From the NCBI GenBank assembly GCA_044228435.1, contig JBGAUW010000004.1:62001-126000 (forward strand): a stretch of DNA of 64,000 nt, given 5' to 3'. Position 1 is the stretch's first letter. Every line of letters begins with the position of its first letter. The notes under the pieces were generated by a model. That model was given only the letters and a program-made list of their open reading frames with translations, did no database searches and was not told where the DNA came from. This DNA is from Bog-950 sp044228435 (lineage in GTDB: Bacteria; Bacteroidota; Bacteroidia; Chitinophagales; LD1). This document shows positions 32,461 to 42,154 of the stretch, one piece after another. The position numbers and the translations under genes are program-made.

Positions 32461-35400
32461 ATGAAACGGCTATTAAGCGCAGACGGGGCTATTGTGAAGC
32501 AGAAACTACTTTCGCTGGTACTAATTCTTTTGGTGTGCTCGAAAACCTTCGCGCAGGACTTTTACGGCTTTGTAAAAAAGACCGATACGCTTGCTTCGCC
32601 CATTTACCAGGCCAGTGTGGATATAACCGAAGGTGGAAAACCCTTTAAAAGTCTTAAAACCTACTTTGACGGCTCGTTTAAGTTTACCCCTAATAAAGAG
32701 CAGGCCTACACCGTAAAAATTACGTTTGATGGCTATAAGGATACCACCTATAGCTTTACCACCGATAAAAAGGCGGTGCCCTCGTTGCAAAATGTAACCG
32801 TTAGGCTTAAAAAAGACGGTATGCGCCTGCTGGGCAGTGTAAAAAGCAAGGCCGAAAACTTTCCTATTAAGGATGTAACCCTGGTGCTTAAAAACGTAAT
32901 GACCCGCAAAGAAGACCGGCAAACCACCGGTATAGACGGGCGTTATAATTTTAAACTGGAGTACGAAACCAACTACAAGGTTTCGATTGATAAGCGCTCC
33001 ACCGGTGTGTTTAATAAATATAAAGACACCTCCTTTTATGTTTCTACCATCGGGTTTAACCAGCCGCTGGACTATAAGCTGGATATAGCCCTGGATGATA
33101 TGCAGTATGCCACCACCAGTGCGCGCGAAGGTTACAATGCTGCTGCACAACCTAACAATGCCAATGTAAAACCGGTAATTGCGGTAGGCGAACCGGCCAA
33201 ACAGCCTTTTGTAGAAAAAGATGCGAAGCTTAAAAGCGCGCAAGATGCCAACGCTAAGCTGTTAGCCGAACTGGAGAAAGCAAAGAAAGAGATTGAAGAT
33301 TTAAAGGCCCGCGAAAACGAAAAGAAGAGTGGTGGAGGCGGTGGCTCGGCTGGTATTTCGCTGCCGGCAAAAAAAACCAAAACGGATCCTAATATAGAGG
33401 TGGTTGTTATTCGTGATGAGCCCAAACCTGCTACTGCGGCCACTAAGGATACTTCGCTGGCAAGCCTTGCCAAACAAAAAGAGCAAGCCGAGGCCCGCGC
33501 CCGCGGTATAGAAAAAGAAATTGCCCTGCAACAGGCCGAAGAGGAGATTAGAAAAGCGGCTGAGGAAGATGTGATTGACCTGAACGACCCTAATAGAAAA
33601 ATAAAAGGCCCAACCCGCGCCCACGCAGTAGATCCGGTACCGGCCACTCAGCCCGGCTTAAGTGCAGCTGATATTGCTAAAGCAGAGCAGGAACGCGTAG
33701 CCAAAGAGCAGGCTGAAAAAAGGTTCTACCAGGACTCGGTTAACCGGGCAGCGGCTATTGCTAAAGTTAAGTTTGCCGAAGATTCGGTTGCTAAAGCAAA
33801 AGCTGAGCTGAAGGCCAAACAAGAAGCCGCGGCAAAAGCTAAAGCTGACCAGGAGCGTGCAGCAAAAGACTTAGCAGCTAAGAAAGCTTTTGAAGATTCA
33901 GTTAGTAAAGCCGCAAGTGTTGCCCGTGCTAAGTTTGTGCAAGATTCTACCGCTAAGGTAAAGGCTGAACTGGCAGCTAAAGAAAAAGAAAAACAAGATT
34001 CGCTGGCCCGTGTGAAGGCTGAAGCAGCTGCGGCAAGGGCTAAGTTTGTGCAGGATTCTACTACTAAGGCACAGGCCGAGTTAGCTGCCAAGCAGAAAGC
34101 TGCCGCAGAAGCAAAGGCAGAAAAAGAACGTATAGCTAAAGAGTTAGCAACGAAGAAAGCATTTGAAGATTCGGTTAGTAAAGCTGCAAGTGTTGCCCGT
34201 GCCAAGTTTGTGCAGGATTCTACTGCTAAGATAAAGGCAGAACTGGCTGCTAAGGAGAAAGAAAAGCAAGATTCGCTTGCCCGCGTGAAGGCAGAAGCCG
34301 CAGCGGCACGTGCTAAGTTTGTACAAGATTCTACTACTAAGGCACAGGCAGAGTTAGCTGCCAAGCAGAAAGCTGCCGCAGAAGCAAAGGCAGAAAAAGA
34401 ACGTATAGCTAAAGAGTTAGCAGCGAAGAAAGCTTTTGAAGATTCGGTTAGTAAAGCTGCAAGTATTGCACGCGCTAAGTTTGTGCAGGATTCTACTACC
34501 AAGGTACAGGCAGAGTTAGCTGCCAAGCAGAAAGCTGCCGCAGAAGCAAAGGCAGAAAAAGAACGTATAGCTAAAGAGTTAGCAGCGAAGAAAGCGTTTG
34601 AAGATTCGGTTAGTAAAGCTGCGGCTGTAGCAAGGGCTAAGTTTGTGCAGGACTCTACCGCTAAGGTAAAGGCAGAATTAGCAGCTAAAGAGAAAGAAAA
34701 ACAAGATTCAATTGCCCGCGTGAAGGCAGAAGCGGCTGCGGCACGCGCTAAGTTTGTGCAGGATTCTACTACTAAGGCACAGGCCGAGTTAGCTGCCAAA
34801 CAGAAAGCTGCCGCAGAAGCAAAAGCAGAAAAAGAACGTGTAGCCAAAGAGTTAGCAGCGAAGAAAGCATTTGAAGATTCGGTTAGTAAAGCTGCGGCTG
34901 TAGCAAGGGCTAAATTTGTGCAAGATTCTATCGCTAAGGTAAAAGCTGAGCTGGCGGCTAAAGAAAAAGAAAAACAAGATTCGATTGCCCGTGCAAAGGC
35001 AGAAGCCCGCGCCAAATTTGTGCAGGATTCTACCGCCAAAGCACAGGCTGAGTTAGAAGCCAAAAAAGCAGCTGCGGCATTGGCTAAAGCAGAGCAAGAG
35101 CGCGTGAAGGCGGAGTTGGCTGCGCAGGAAAAAGCCGCGGCACAGGCCAGGGCCGAAATGGAACGTGCAGCAAAAGAGTCGGCTGCTAAAAAAGCTTACC
35201 AGGATTCGGTGAATAAAGCCGCAGTTGCTGCAAGGGCTAAGTTTGTGCTTGATTCTACTACTAAAGCAAAGGCAGAAATAGCAGCTAAGGAGAAAGAAAA
35301 ACAAGATTCGCTGGCACGGGTGAAGGCAGAAGCCGCAGCAGCACGAGCTAAGTTTGTGCAGGACTCTACAGCACAGGCAAAAGCAGAGTTAGCCGCCAAA

Positions 35401-36939
35401 GAAAAAGCAAAACAGGAAGCAGCGGCACAGGCTAAAGCAGAGCAGGAACGTGCAGCCAGGGAATTGGCAGCGAAGAAAGCTTATGATGATTCGGTGAGCA
35501 AAGCCGTTGCAATGGCACGCGCTAAATTTGTGCAGGATTCTGTGACTAAGGTAAAGGCTGAACTGGCGGCCAAAGAGAAGGAAAAACAGGATTCGCTGGC
35601 TAGGGTGAAGGCCGAAGCAGCCGCTGCCCGGGCTAAGTTTGTGCAGGATTCTACTGCGCAGGCAAAAGCAGAATTAGCGGCCAAAGAAAAAGCAAAACAG
35701 GAAGCGGCCGCACAGGCTAAAGCTGAGCAGGAACGTGTAGCTAAAGAGTTAGCTATAAAACGTGCTTATATAGATTCGGTAAACCGGGCTGCGGCTACTG
35801 CCGAGGCGAAAGCCATGCAGGATTCGGTGGCTAAAATTAAAGCAGAAAAAGAACGTATAGCCCGCGAAGTTGCCGAGCAAAAACGTTTAGCTGCGGAACA
35901 AAAAACCCGCGACTCGATTGCTACTGTAGCCGCTCAAAATGAAAAGAAAGCAGCCGCCGAAGCTTTAGCCCGCGAAAAAGCAGAACTTGAAAATGCGGCT
36001 AAAGAATTAGCCGCCCTTAAAGCAAAAGCAAGGCAGGATTCGTTAACCAATGCAGCACGGCAAGCAGCCGAGCAAAAACGTTTGGCCGCCGAGCAAAAAA
36101 CCCGCGACTCGATTGCTACTGTAGCCGCGCAAATTGAAAAGAAAGCGGCCGCCGAAGCTTTGGCCCGCGAAAAAGCGGAATTGGAAAATGCGGCTAAAGA
36201 GTTAGCTGCGCTTAAAGCAAAAGCAAGGCAGGATTCGTTAAATGCTATAGCCCGCGAAAAGGCCGAGCGTGACATAGCCGATCGCAGAATTGAACAACAA
36301 GCACTAGAAGCGGCACAGAAAAGAACCGCCGACTCGATAGCCCGCATACAGGCCGCTGCGCAAGCCCGCGCAGATGAAGACCTTGCCGAGAAAAAGAGGA
36401 ACGAAGAAAATGAGCGCGCCAAACAAGCAGCAGCGCGGTTAGAAGCCGACCGCGTAGCAAAAGAAGCTGCTGCTGTTAAAACAGCAGAACCTGCTGTAGC
36501 AGATACCTCGGCAAAAGCCTTAGAAGAAGCTTATAAAAGCAATACCAGTGTAGTTGCCAGTACGCAGCTAAGCGCCAGCGATAAGCAGGCAGACTATGGA
36601 AGTTTATCGGCTGTGCTGTTTACTAAAAATGAGTTTACCCTAAGCGACGCCGCTAAAGCGCAATTAAAATCGGTAGCACAAAAATTGGTGAAGCAGTCGT
36701 TTTTAGTAATGAATATTTATGCCTTTGCATCGGGCGATGAAAACAATGCCAAACAGGTTTCGCTGCGCAGGTCGGATGCCGTATTGCGTTTTTTAATTGA
36801 TAACGGCGTAGCTATAGACCAGGTTAAATCGTTCTATTATGGCAATTCGCTATCGCGCAATGGCTGCAGTAACCCTAATTGCCCCGAAGGTTTGCAGCAA
36901 CAAAACCGTGCAGTGGCCTATCAAATAGTTACACAATAA
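32461..36939 (+). CDS. Giant coiled-coil repeat protein with CNA-B-like N-terminus and OmpA-like C-terminus
   Basis: A 1492-residue secreted protein. A signal peptide (LLSLVLILLVCSKTFAQ) follows ATG 32461; GTG 32494 is an alternative start giving a shorter n-region. Residues about 35-200 hold two carboxypeptidase-regulatory-like beta domains (YDGSFKF-like and GIDGRYNFKL). Residues about 265-1360 are a very long Ala/Lys/Glu coiled coil built from DNA-level repeats with the phrase KKAFEDSVSKAA and KFVQDSTAK. The last 130 residues are an OmpA/MotB-like domain (FASGDENNAKQVSLRRSDAV, YYGNSLSRNGCSNPNC, QQNRAVAYQIV). It is probably an outer-membrane to peptidoglycan spanning tether. It lies just upstream of the Bat operon. 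Confidence 0.82.
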   Translation: MKRLLSADGAIVKQKLLSLVLILLVCSKTFAQDFYGFVKKTDTLASPIYQASVDITEGGKPFKSLKTYFDGSFKFTPNKEQAYTVKITFDGYKDTTYSFTTDKKAVPSLQNVTVRLKKDGMRLLGSVKSKAENFPIKDVTLVLKNVMTRKEDRQTTGIDGRYNFKLEYETNYKVSIDKRSTGVFNKYKDTSFYVSTIGFNQPLDYKLDIALDDMQYATTSAREGYNAAAQPNNANVKPVIAVGEPAKQPFVEKDAKLKSAQDANAKLLAELEKAKKEIEDLKARENEKKSGGGGGSAGISLPAKKTKTDPNIEVVVIRDEPKPATAATKDTSLASLAKQKEQAEARARGIEKEIALQQAEEEIRKAAEEDVIDLNDPNRKIKGPTRAHAVDPVPATQPGLSAADIAKAEQERVAKEQAEKRFYQDSVNRAAAIAKVKFAEDSVAKAKAELKAKQEAAAKAKADQERAAKDLAAKKAFEDSVSKAASVARAKFVQDSTAKVKAELAAKEKEKQDSLARVKAEAAAARAKFVQDSTTKAQAELAAKQKAAAEAKAEKERIAKELATKKAFEDSVSKAASVARAKFVQDSTAKIKAELAAKEKEKQDSLARVKAEAAAARAKFVQDSTTKAQAELAAKQKAAAEAKAEKERIAKELAAKKAFEDSVSKAASIARAKFVQDSTTKVQAELAAKQKAAAEAKAEKERIAKELAAKKAFEDSVSKAAAVARAKFVQDSTAKVKAELAAKEKEKQDSIARVKAEAAAARAKFVQDSTTKAQAELAAKQKAAAEAKAEKERVAKELAAKKAFEDSVSKAAAVARAKFVQDSIAKVKAELAAKEKEKQDSIARAKAEARAKFVQDSTAKAQAELEAKKAAAALAKAEQERVKAELAAQEKAAAQARAEMERAAKESAAKKAYQDSVNKAAVAARAKFVLDSTTKAKAEIAAKEKEKQDSLARVKAEAAAARAKFVQDSTAQAKAELAAKEKAKQEAAAQAKAEQERAARELAAKKAYDDSVSKAVAMARAKFVQDSVTKVKAELAAKEKEKQDSLARVKAEAAAARAKFVQDSTAQAKAELAAKEKAKQEAAAQAKAEQERVAKELAIKRAYIDSVNRAAATAEAKAMQDSVAKIKAEKERIAREVAEQKRLAAEQKTRDSIATVAAQNEKKAAAEALAREKAELENAAKELAALKAKARQDSLTNAARQAAEQKRLAAEQKTRDSIATVAAQIEKKAAAEALAREKAELENAAKELAALKAKARQDSLNAIAREKAERDIADRRIEQQALEAAQKRTADSIARIQAAAQARADEDLAEKKRNEENERAKQAAARLEADRVAKEAAAVKTAEPAVADTSAKALEEAYKSNTSVVASTQLSASDKQADYGSLSAVLFTKNEFTLSDAAKAQLKSVAQKLVKQSFLVMNIYAFASGDENNAKQVSLRRSDAVLRFLIDNGVAIDQVKSFYYGNSLSRNGCSNPNCPEGLQQQNRAVAYQIVTQ
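33718..35760 (+). repeat. In-gene tandem repeat array (54/91/95-codon units)
   Basis: The phrase K-K-A-F/Y-x-D-S-V recurs at nucleotides 33718, 33880, 34153, 34426, 34588, 34861, 35188, 35473 and 35758, giving spacings of 162, 273, 273, 162, 273, 327, 285 and 285 bp. All are multiples of three. The 273-bp units are nearly identical in DNA, and the 162-bp units are the same without the KEKEKQDS sub-block. This indicates expansion by recombination between units. Confidence 0.88.
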
Positions 36940-37027
36940 ATGCTAAGCAGTTAGCCCCTGTCGTTAATTTTAAACAGCTTCACCGTTCGCTTAACAAAAT
37001 TTCATTTTTAACATATGTGGGGGCATA

Positions 37028-37035
37028 TATATTTG
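37028..37035 (+). promoter_or_regulatory. Possible -7 element of the Bat operon
   Basis: TATATTTG at 37028-37035 is an exact TAnnTTTG word 22 bases before the MoxR ATG. No clear TTG is seen in the -33 place, so the assignment is tentative. Confidence 0.4.
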
Positions 37036-37057
37036 CCGACCACAAAACAAAAAACAC

Positions 37058-38068
37058 ATGGACGTAATAGCAGGAAATACGACTGTAGACATTGCAGCGC
37101 TGAACGAAAAAATAAACCGCGAAAGTGCGTTTGTTGATGTGCTTAACCTGGAGTTGGGTAAAACCATAGTAGGCCAAAAATATATGGTAGAGCGCCTGAT
37201 GCTGGCCATGCTTGGCAACGGGCATATTTTATTAGAGGGGGTTCCGGGCCTTGCAAAAACCCTGGCTATTAAATCGCTGGCTACTGCTATACACGGTAAG
37301 TTTTCGCGTATACAATTTACGCCCGATTTATTACCTGCCGATTTGATTGGGACCATGATTTACAATCAAAAAGATAATGAGTTTGTGGTAAAGAAGGGCC
37401 CTGTGTTTGCCAACTTTGTACTGGCCGATGAAATTAACCGTGCTCCGGCTAAGGTGCAGTCGGCGCTGCTGGAGGCCATGCAGGAAAAGCAGGTAACCAT
37501 TGGCGAGCATACTTATAAACTTGAAGAGCCATTTTTAGTATTGGCTACCCAAAACCCGATTGAGCAGGAAGGAACTTACCCGCTGCCTGAAGCACAGGTT
37601 GACCGCTTTATGCTAAAGACGGTAATTACCTACCCTAAAAAAGATGAAGAGCAACTGATTATCCGCCAGAATATGCAGCTGGCCAACACCCCTATTAACC
37701 AGGTGGCCCGCATAGAAGATATAGTAGCTGCACGCAAAACCGTGCGCGAGGTGTACATGGATGAAAAAATTGAACGCTATATTTTAGATATAGTGTTTGC
37801 CAGCCGTAAGCCCGAAGATTTTAAACTGAATAAATTAAAGCCGCTTATCAGCTACGGCGGCTCACCACGTGCCAGCATTAACCTGGCGGTAGCAGCTAAG
37901 GCCTATGCCTTTATTAAACGCCGCGGCTATGTAATACCTGAAGATGTGCGCGCCATTTGCTTTGATGTAATGCGCCACCGTATTGGCCTTACTTACGAGG
38001 CCGAGGCCGAAAACATTACGAGCGAAGAAGTGATTTCGGAAATTTTAAATGCGGTAGAAGTACCATAG
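37058..38068 (+). CDS. MoxR-family AAA+ ATPase of the Bat operon
   Basis: A 336-residue AAA+ ATPase with Walker A GVPGLAKT (61-68), Walker B VLADEINRAP, sensor 1 LATQNPIEQEG and arginine finger region EAQVDRFM. The C-terminal lid has SYGGSPRASINL. It is the canonical MoxR type that begins Bat operons in Bacteroidota and spirochaetes, and it is thought to act as a chaperone for the VWA proteins BatA and BatB. The following gene is 57 bases on, and all later genes are very close, so this is the first gene of a long operon. Confidence 0.95.
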   Translation: MDVIAGNTTVDIAALNEKINRESAFVDVLNLELGKTIVGQKYMVERLMLAMLGNGHILLEGVPGLAKTLAIKSLATAIHGKFSRIQFTPDLLPADLIGTMIYNQKDNEFVVKKGPVFANFVLADEINRAPAKVQSALLEAMQEKQVTIGEHTYKLEEPFLVLATQNPIEQEGTYPLPEAQVDRFMLKTVITYPKKDEEQLIIRQNMQLANTPINQVARIEDIVAARKTVREVYMDEKIERYILDIVFASRKPEDFKLNKLKPLISYGGSPRASINLAVAAKAYAFIKRRGYVIPEDVRAICFDVMRHRIGLTYEAEAENITSEEVISEILNAVEVP

Positions 38069-38125
38069 GCTTCACTCCCTTTAGGATTCAAATCAGAAAT
38101 TCATTTTTTAAAATTCGTGTAATTA

Positions 38126-39043
38126 GTGGCAAAAGAGATTGCAAATAACGACGATAAGCGAAAGAAACTGCGCCGTATCGAAATAAAAACCCGGAAACTA
38201 TCTACGCAGATATTTTCGGGCAGCTATCACTCTGCCTTTAAAGGCCGTGGTATTTCGTTTAGCGAGGTGCGCGAATACCAGTATGGCGACGATATACGCG
38301 CTATTGACTGGAACGTAACCGCGCGCAACCGCAAGCCATTTATTAAAGTGTTTGAAGAGGAGCGCGAGCTTACTGTAATGCTTTTAATTGATGTAAGCCA
38401 GTCGTCTTTTTTTGGAACACAGAACGAATTTAAGAACCACATTATTGCCGAGATAAGCGGGGTAATTGCCTTTTCGGCTATTACCAATAACGATAAAGTG
38501 GGCGTGCTTTTCTTCAGCGATGTAATTGAAAAGTTTATTCCGCCTAAAAAAGGCAAAAGCCATATACTGCGGATAATATCGGAGATATACGATTTCCATC
38601 CGCAGCACACCGGTACCGATATCACCGGTGCGCTTAAGCACTTCAATAATATGGTGAAGAAAAAAACCATAGCGTTTTTAGTGTCGGATTTTTTAAGCCC
38701 GCAATCGGGAACGGAAGCTTTTAAAAACGACTTTAAAAAATCGCTGAGTATAGTTGGTAAAAAGCACGATTTAATAGGGCTGCATATTTACGATGAACGA
38801 GAGGCGGTAATGCCGGATATTGGTTTAGCAAAACTGGTGGATAGCGAAACCGGCAGCGAATTTTGGGTAGATACCAGCGATAAAGCGTTACGTGAAAAGT
38901 ACGCGAAGAACTTTCACGAGAATGTGAAAACCACCAAAGATTTATTTGGTAAAAGCGGGGCACAGTTAGAATCGATTAAAACAGAAGATAACTATGTGAT
39001 TTCGCTGATGAATATGTTTAAGAAAAGAACAGGGAAAAGGTAA
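38126..39043 (+). CDS. DUF58 protein of the Bat operon
   Basis: A 305-residue protein starting at GTG 38126. It carries the DUF58 signature (FSGSYHSAFKGRGISFSEVR, then YQYGDDIRAIDWNVTARN) and a VWA-like fold with DVSQSSFFG as the MIDAS-like loop. DUF58 proteins always go with MoxR ATPases; their chemistry is unknown. There is no signal peptide. The stop overlaps the next ATG by one base (TAATG). Confidence 0.92.
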   Translation: MAKEIANNDDKRKKLRRIEIKTRKLSTQIFSGSYHSAFKGRGISFSEVREYQYGDDIRAIDWNVTARNRKPFIKVFEEERELTVMLLIDVSQSSFFGTQNEFKNHIIAEISGVIAFSAITNNDKVGVLFFSDVIEKFIPPKKGKSHILRIISEIYDFHPQHTGTDITGALKHFNNMVKKKTIAFLVSDFLSPQSGTEAFKNDFKKSLSIVGKKHDLIGLHIYDEREAVMPDIGLAKLVDSETGSEFWVDTSDKALREKYAKNFHENVKTTKDLFGKSGAQLESIKTEDNYVISLMNMFKKRTGKR

Positions 39044-40029
39044 TGAAGGGCAAAGGTGAAAAGTTAAAGGTGAAAAGAACAGCCAGTGCAAATGCGGTCG
39101 CATTGTTTTGCATAGCTGTTTTTTCTATTTGCCAAATGCAAACTGCCAATTGCCAATTGGTGTCTGCAACCCTGCGTGCTGATTCAAATCAAATACAAAT
39201 TGGCGACCCGCTTAAAATAAGGTTAACACTTAAGCATCCCAACAACCTATCCATTCCCTTCCCGGTAGCTGCCGACACGTTGGGCAACCTGGAAACAATT
39301 AGTGTATCTAAGATTGATACTACAGCAGAAGGAAACAGTAAGATATTATCGCAGGTATACACCGTTTCGGCTTACGATAGCGGCGAGTATCATGCCGGCC
39401 CGGTTAAAATCTATTTTAAAAACAGCAGCGGGGAGTTAGACAGTATTTCATCGAACGACATACCGGTAGCCGTAAACACACTGGATGTAGATACAGCTAA
39501 ACCCTTTAAAGCCATTAAGGCTCCTTTAGATGTACCTTACAGCTGGCGGGAGTTTATCTACTACATAATTGCCGGTATACTGTTGATTATAGCTATTGTG
39601 GCAGGCATTATACTTTACAAAAAGTATAAAAAACAAAAGCCGGCAGTAGTAGAACGCCCTAAGCCAAGAGACCCTGCGCATATATGGGCCCGAAAAGAGC
39701 TAAAGAGGCTGGAAGAAGAAAAGCTTTGGCAGAAGGATGATGTAAAACTGTATTACAGCCGTCTTACTGATATACTAAGGTATTACCTGGAGTTTAGGTA
39801 TAACTGGTATGCGATGGAAAGTACCACCGAGGAGATACAAAGTGAAATGGCGCAGTTTAACCTGAAAGAAAAAGCAAAAGAAAACCTGCTTTCTACATTG
39901 CGTGCTGCCGATTTAGTGAAGTTTGCGAAAATGATTCCTGCACCGGATGCAAATATCCGTGCCATGGAAAGCGCTTATAAGTTTATTGATTTTACAGAGC
40001 CAGGCGAAAACAAAGAGGAGAAAAAGTAA
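39043..40029 (+). CDS. BatD-like membrane stalk protein (DUF4381-like)
   Basis: A 328-residue protein. It begins with a signal peptide (VALFCIAVFSICQMQTANCQ), followed by a single Ig-like beta domain of about 110 residues (LRADSNQIQIGDPLKIRLTL), one membrane helix (YYIIAGILLIIAIVAGIIL) and a cytoplasmic helical tail with ARKELKRLEEEKLW and YYSRLTDILRYYLEFRY. The tail matches the DUF4381-type proteins in Bat operons. It overlaps both neighbours by one base. It probably links periplasmic and cytoplasmic parts of the Bat complex. Confidence 0.82.
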   Translation: MKGKGEKLKVKRTASANAVALFCIAVFSICQMQTANCQLVSATLRADSNQIQIGDPLKIRLTLKHPNNLSIPFPVAADTLGNLETISVSKIDTTAEGNSKILSQVYTVSAYDSGEYHAGPVKIYFKNSSGELDSISSNDIPVAVNTLDVDTAKPFKAIKAPLDVPYSWREFIYYIIAGILLIIAIVAGIILYKKYKKQKPAVVERPKPRDPAHIWARKELKRLEEEKLWQKDDVKLYYSRLTDILRYYLEFRYNWYAMESTTEEIQSEMAQFNLKEKAKENLLSTLRAADLVKFAKMIPAPDANIRAMESAYKFIDFTEPGENKEEKK

Positions 40030-41042
40030 TGTTCAATAATCTTACACATATCACCTTTGCAAACAAATGGGTGCTTTACCTTATACCGGTGGTATTGGTG
40101 CTGGCCGGTTTGTGGTGGTATTTTTTATCGAAGAAAAACTTTCCGGCGTTAAAGCTTTCAGCTACGAATGCTTTTACAGGCATGGGGCATCCGTTTAAAG
40201 CTACGCTTAAAAAATTGTTGCCCGCTTTGCGTGTAGCGGCATTAGTGTTTTTGCTGGTGGCATTGGCGCGCCCCCAAACTTCGTATGATGAAGAGAAAGT
40301 AACTACCGAGGGTATTGATATTGTGCTGGCCATAGATGTATCGACCTCTATGCTGGCCAAAGATTTTTCGCCAAACCGTTTAGAGGCTGCTAAAAAAGAG
40401 GCTACTAATTTTGTGGATGGGCGCCCGCACGACCGTATTGGCCTGGTAGTTTTTTCGGGCGAGAGCTTTACCCAATGCCCTGTAACTATAGACCATGCTA
40501 TCGTAAAAAACCAGCTTAAACAAATTAAGAATGGCTTGATGGAAGACGGCACTGCTATTGGTATGGGGCTGGCTACTTCAGTACAGCGCCTTAAGGAGTT
40601 GCCTTCCAAAAGCAAGGTGATTATTTTAATGACAGACGGTGTAAACAACAAAGGCCTTATAGACCCGGCTACGGCATCGGATATTGCTTTGCAGTTTAAA
40701 ACGCGCGTTTATACCATTGGTATTGGTACGAATGGCAAGGCGATGACACCGGTGGCTATGAGCCAGGGTGGCGAACTTATTTTTGATTATGCCGATGTGC
40801 AAATTGACGAAGCGCTTTTAAAAGATATTGCGAAGAAAACCGGTGGCCAGTATTTCCGCGCTACCGACAACAAAAAGCTGAAAGATATTTATCAGCAGAT
40901 TGATAAGCTTGAAAAAACCAAAATAGAAGTAAGCGCCTTTGAACATAAAACCGAAAAGTTTTTTCCGTTTGCACTTATAGCTGGGTTGTTGTTGTTGTTT
41001 GAAGTATTGTGCAGGTATTTAATAGTTAAGAGTATTCCGTAA
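40029..41042 (+). CDS. batA: BatA, VWA membrane protein
   Basis: A 337-residue protein. Two N-terminal membrane helices (WVLYLIPVVLVLAGLWWYFL; RVAALVFLLVALA) precede a VWA domain with a full MIDAS: DVSTSM (Asp103 on), Thr in EDGTAIGMGL and Asp in ILMTDGVNN. A C-terminal membrane helix (FALIAGLLLLFEVLCRYL) closes the protein. Bat proteins were first linked to aerotolerance in Bacteroides fragilis; how they work is not settled. Twenty bases separate it from batB. Confidence 0.92.
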   Translation: MFNNLTHITFANKWVLYLIPVVLVLAGLWWYFLSKKNFPALKLSATNAFTGMGHPFKATLKKLLPALRVAALVFLLVALARPQTSYDEEKVTTEGIDIVLAIDVSTSMLAKDFSPNRLEAAKKEATNFVDGRPHDRIGLVVFSGESFTQCPVTIDHAIVKNQLKQIKNGLMEDGTAIGMGLATSVQRLKELPSKSKVIILMTDGVNNKGLIDPATASDIALQFKTRVYTIGIGTNGKAMTPVAMSQGGELIFDYADVQIDEALLKDIAKKTGGQYFRATDNKKLKDIYQQIDKLEKTKIEVSAFEHKTEKFFPFALIAGLLLLFEVLCRYLIVKSIP

Positions 41043-41062
41043 ATGAAACACCCCACGGGGTT

Positions 41063-42154
41063 ATGAAGAAGAGTGATTACATAAAATATCTTTGGCTGCT
41101 GGTAATACTACTACCGGTGTTAGCAGTGCTTGTGCTATTGCGCGAAGAAGCCTTCCGCTTTGAGCACAAAGAGTATTTGTGGGGGCTTGCTGTATTAGCG
41201 CCGTTAACTCTGTTGTTTTTACTTTTTCAGGCATGGCGCAGCCGCAACCTTGCCCGCTTTGCCAACTCAGCCTTACTACAGCAGCTTACACCCGGTATTT
41301 CGTTTAATAAGCATTTGCTAAAGTTTATTTTGCTGGCTTTAGCATTTGAGTTTATTGTAATTGGCTTTGCCAACCCACAGGTAGGCACCAAACAGGATAA
41401 GGTAAAGCGCCAGGGCATTGATGTGTTTATTGCCATGGATGTGTCTAACAGTATGCTTAGTGAGGATATTAAGCCCAACCGCTTAATGCGCGCTAAAAAC
41501 TTTGTAAGCAATTTTATTGACGAGCTGCACAACGACCGGTTGGGCATGATTGTGTTTGCGGGGCGCAGCTACATGCAAATGCCATTAACTGTGGATTACA
41601 GTGCCGGCAGAATGTATTTAAAGACCATAAACACCAACCTGATACCCACGCAGGGCACCAACATTGCCGAGGCGGTAAATATGGCGCGCGAAAATTTTGT
41701 GCAGGGCGAAAACAAACACAAAGCCCTGATAGTAATTACCGATGGCGAGGATAATGAAGGTGGCACCGATGAGGCTATTGCCGATGCGGTTAAAGAAGGT
41801 ATAAAGGTTTTTACTATTGGCGTAGGTACCGATAATGGCGGCCCTATACCCGTGGGCAGCGATTTTAAACGCGATGAGAGCGGCAACATTGTTCTCTCTA
41901 AAATGAACCAGCAAATGCTGCGCGATTTGGCAGCGAAAGGCAATGGTAAATATTACCAGTTAGGTAGCGGTAAAGATGAAATAAACTCTATTTTAAAAGA
42001 ACTAGGGCGCATAAACACAAAAGACTTTGAAGAGATTGTGTTTACCGATTTTGACGATCAATTTCAATGGTGCCTGGCTATTGCAGCTATACTTTTGCTG
42101 ATAGAGTGGTTTATAAGCGAACAAAAGTTTTCATTAAAGCAGCGGGTATTATGA
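41063..42154 (+). CDS. batB: BatB, VWA membrane protein
   Basis: A 363-residue paralogue of the preceding gene with the same plan: two N-terminal helices, a VWA domain with MIDAS DVSNSM (Asp126 on), Thr in TQGTNIAEAV, Asp in VITDGEDNEGG, and a final helix (CLAIAAILLLIEWFI). BatA and BatB are thought to form a membrane pair contacting BatC. Its stop is within the ATGA overlap with batC. Confidence 0.92.
   Translation: MKKSDYIKYLWLLVILLPVLAVLVLLREEAFRFEHKEYLWGLAVLAPLTLLFLLFQAWRSRNLARFANSALLQQLTPGISFNKHLLKFILLALAFEFIVIGFANPQVGTKQDKVKRQGIDVFIAMDVSNSMLSEDIKPNRLMRAKNFVSNFIDELHNDRLGMIVFAGRSYMQMPLTVDYSAGRMYLKTINTNLIPTQGTNIAEAVNMARENFVQGENKHKALIVITDGEDNEGGTDEAIADAVKEGIKVFTIGVGTDNGGPIPVGSDFKRDESGNIVLSKMNQQMLRDLAAKGNGKYYQLGSGKDEINSILKELGRINTKDFEEIVFTDFDDQFQWCLAIAAILLLIEWFISEQKFSLKQRVL

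Noticed and set aside
33726..35063. Long open frame of 445 codons on the minus strand
   Set aside because: It is the mirror of the Ala/Lys/Glu repeat coding region; its product is a low-complexity Ser/Ala/Cys/Phe chain and it has no start context or neighbours.
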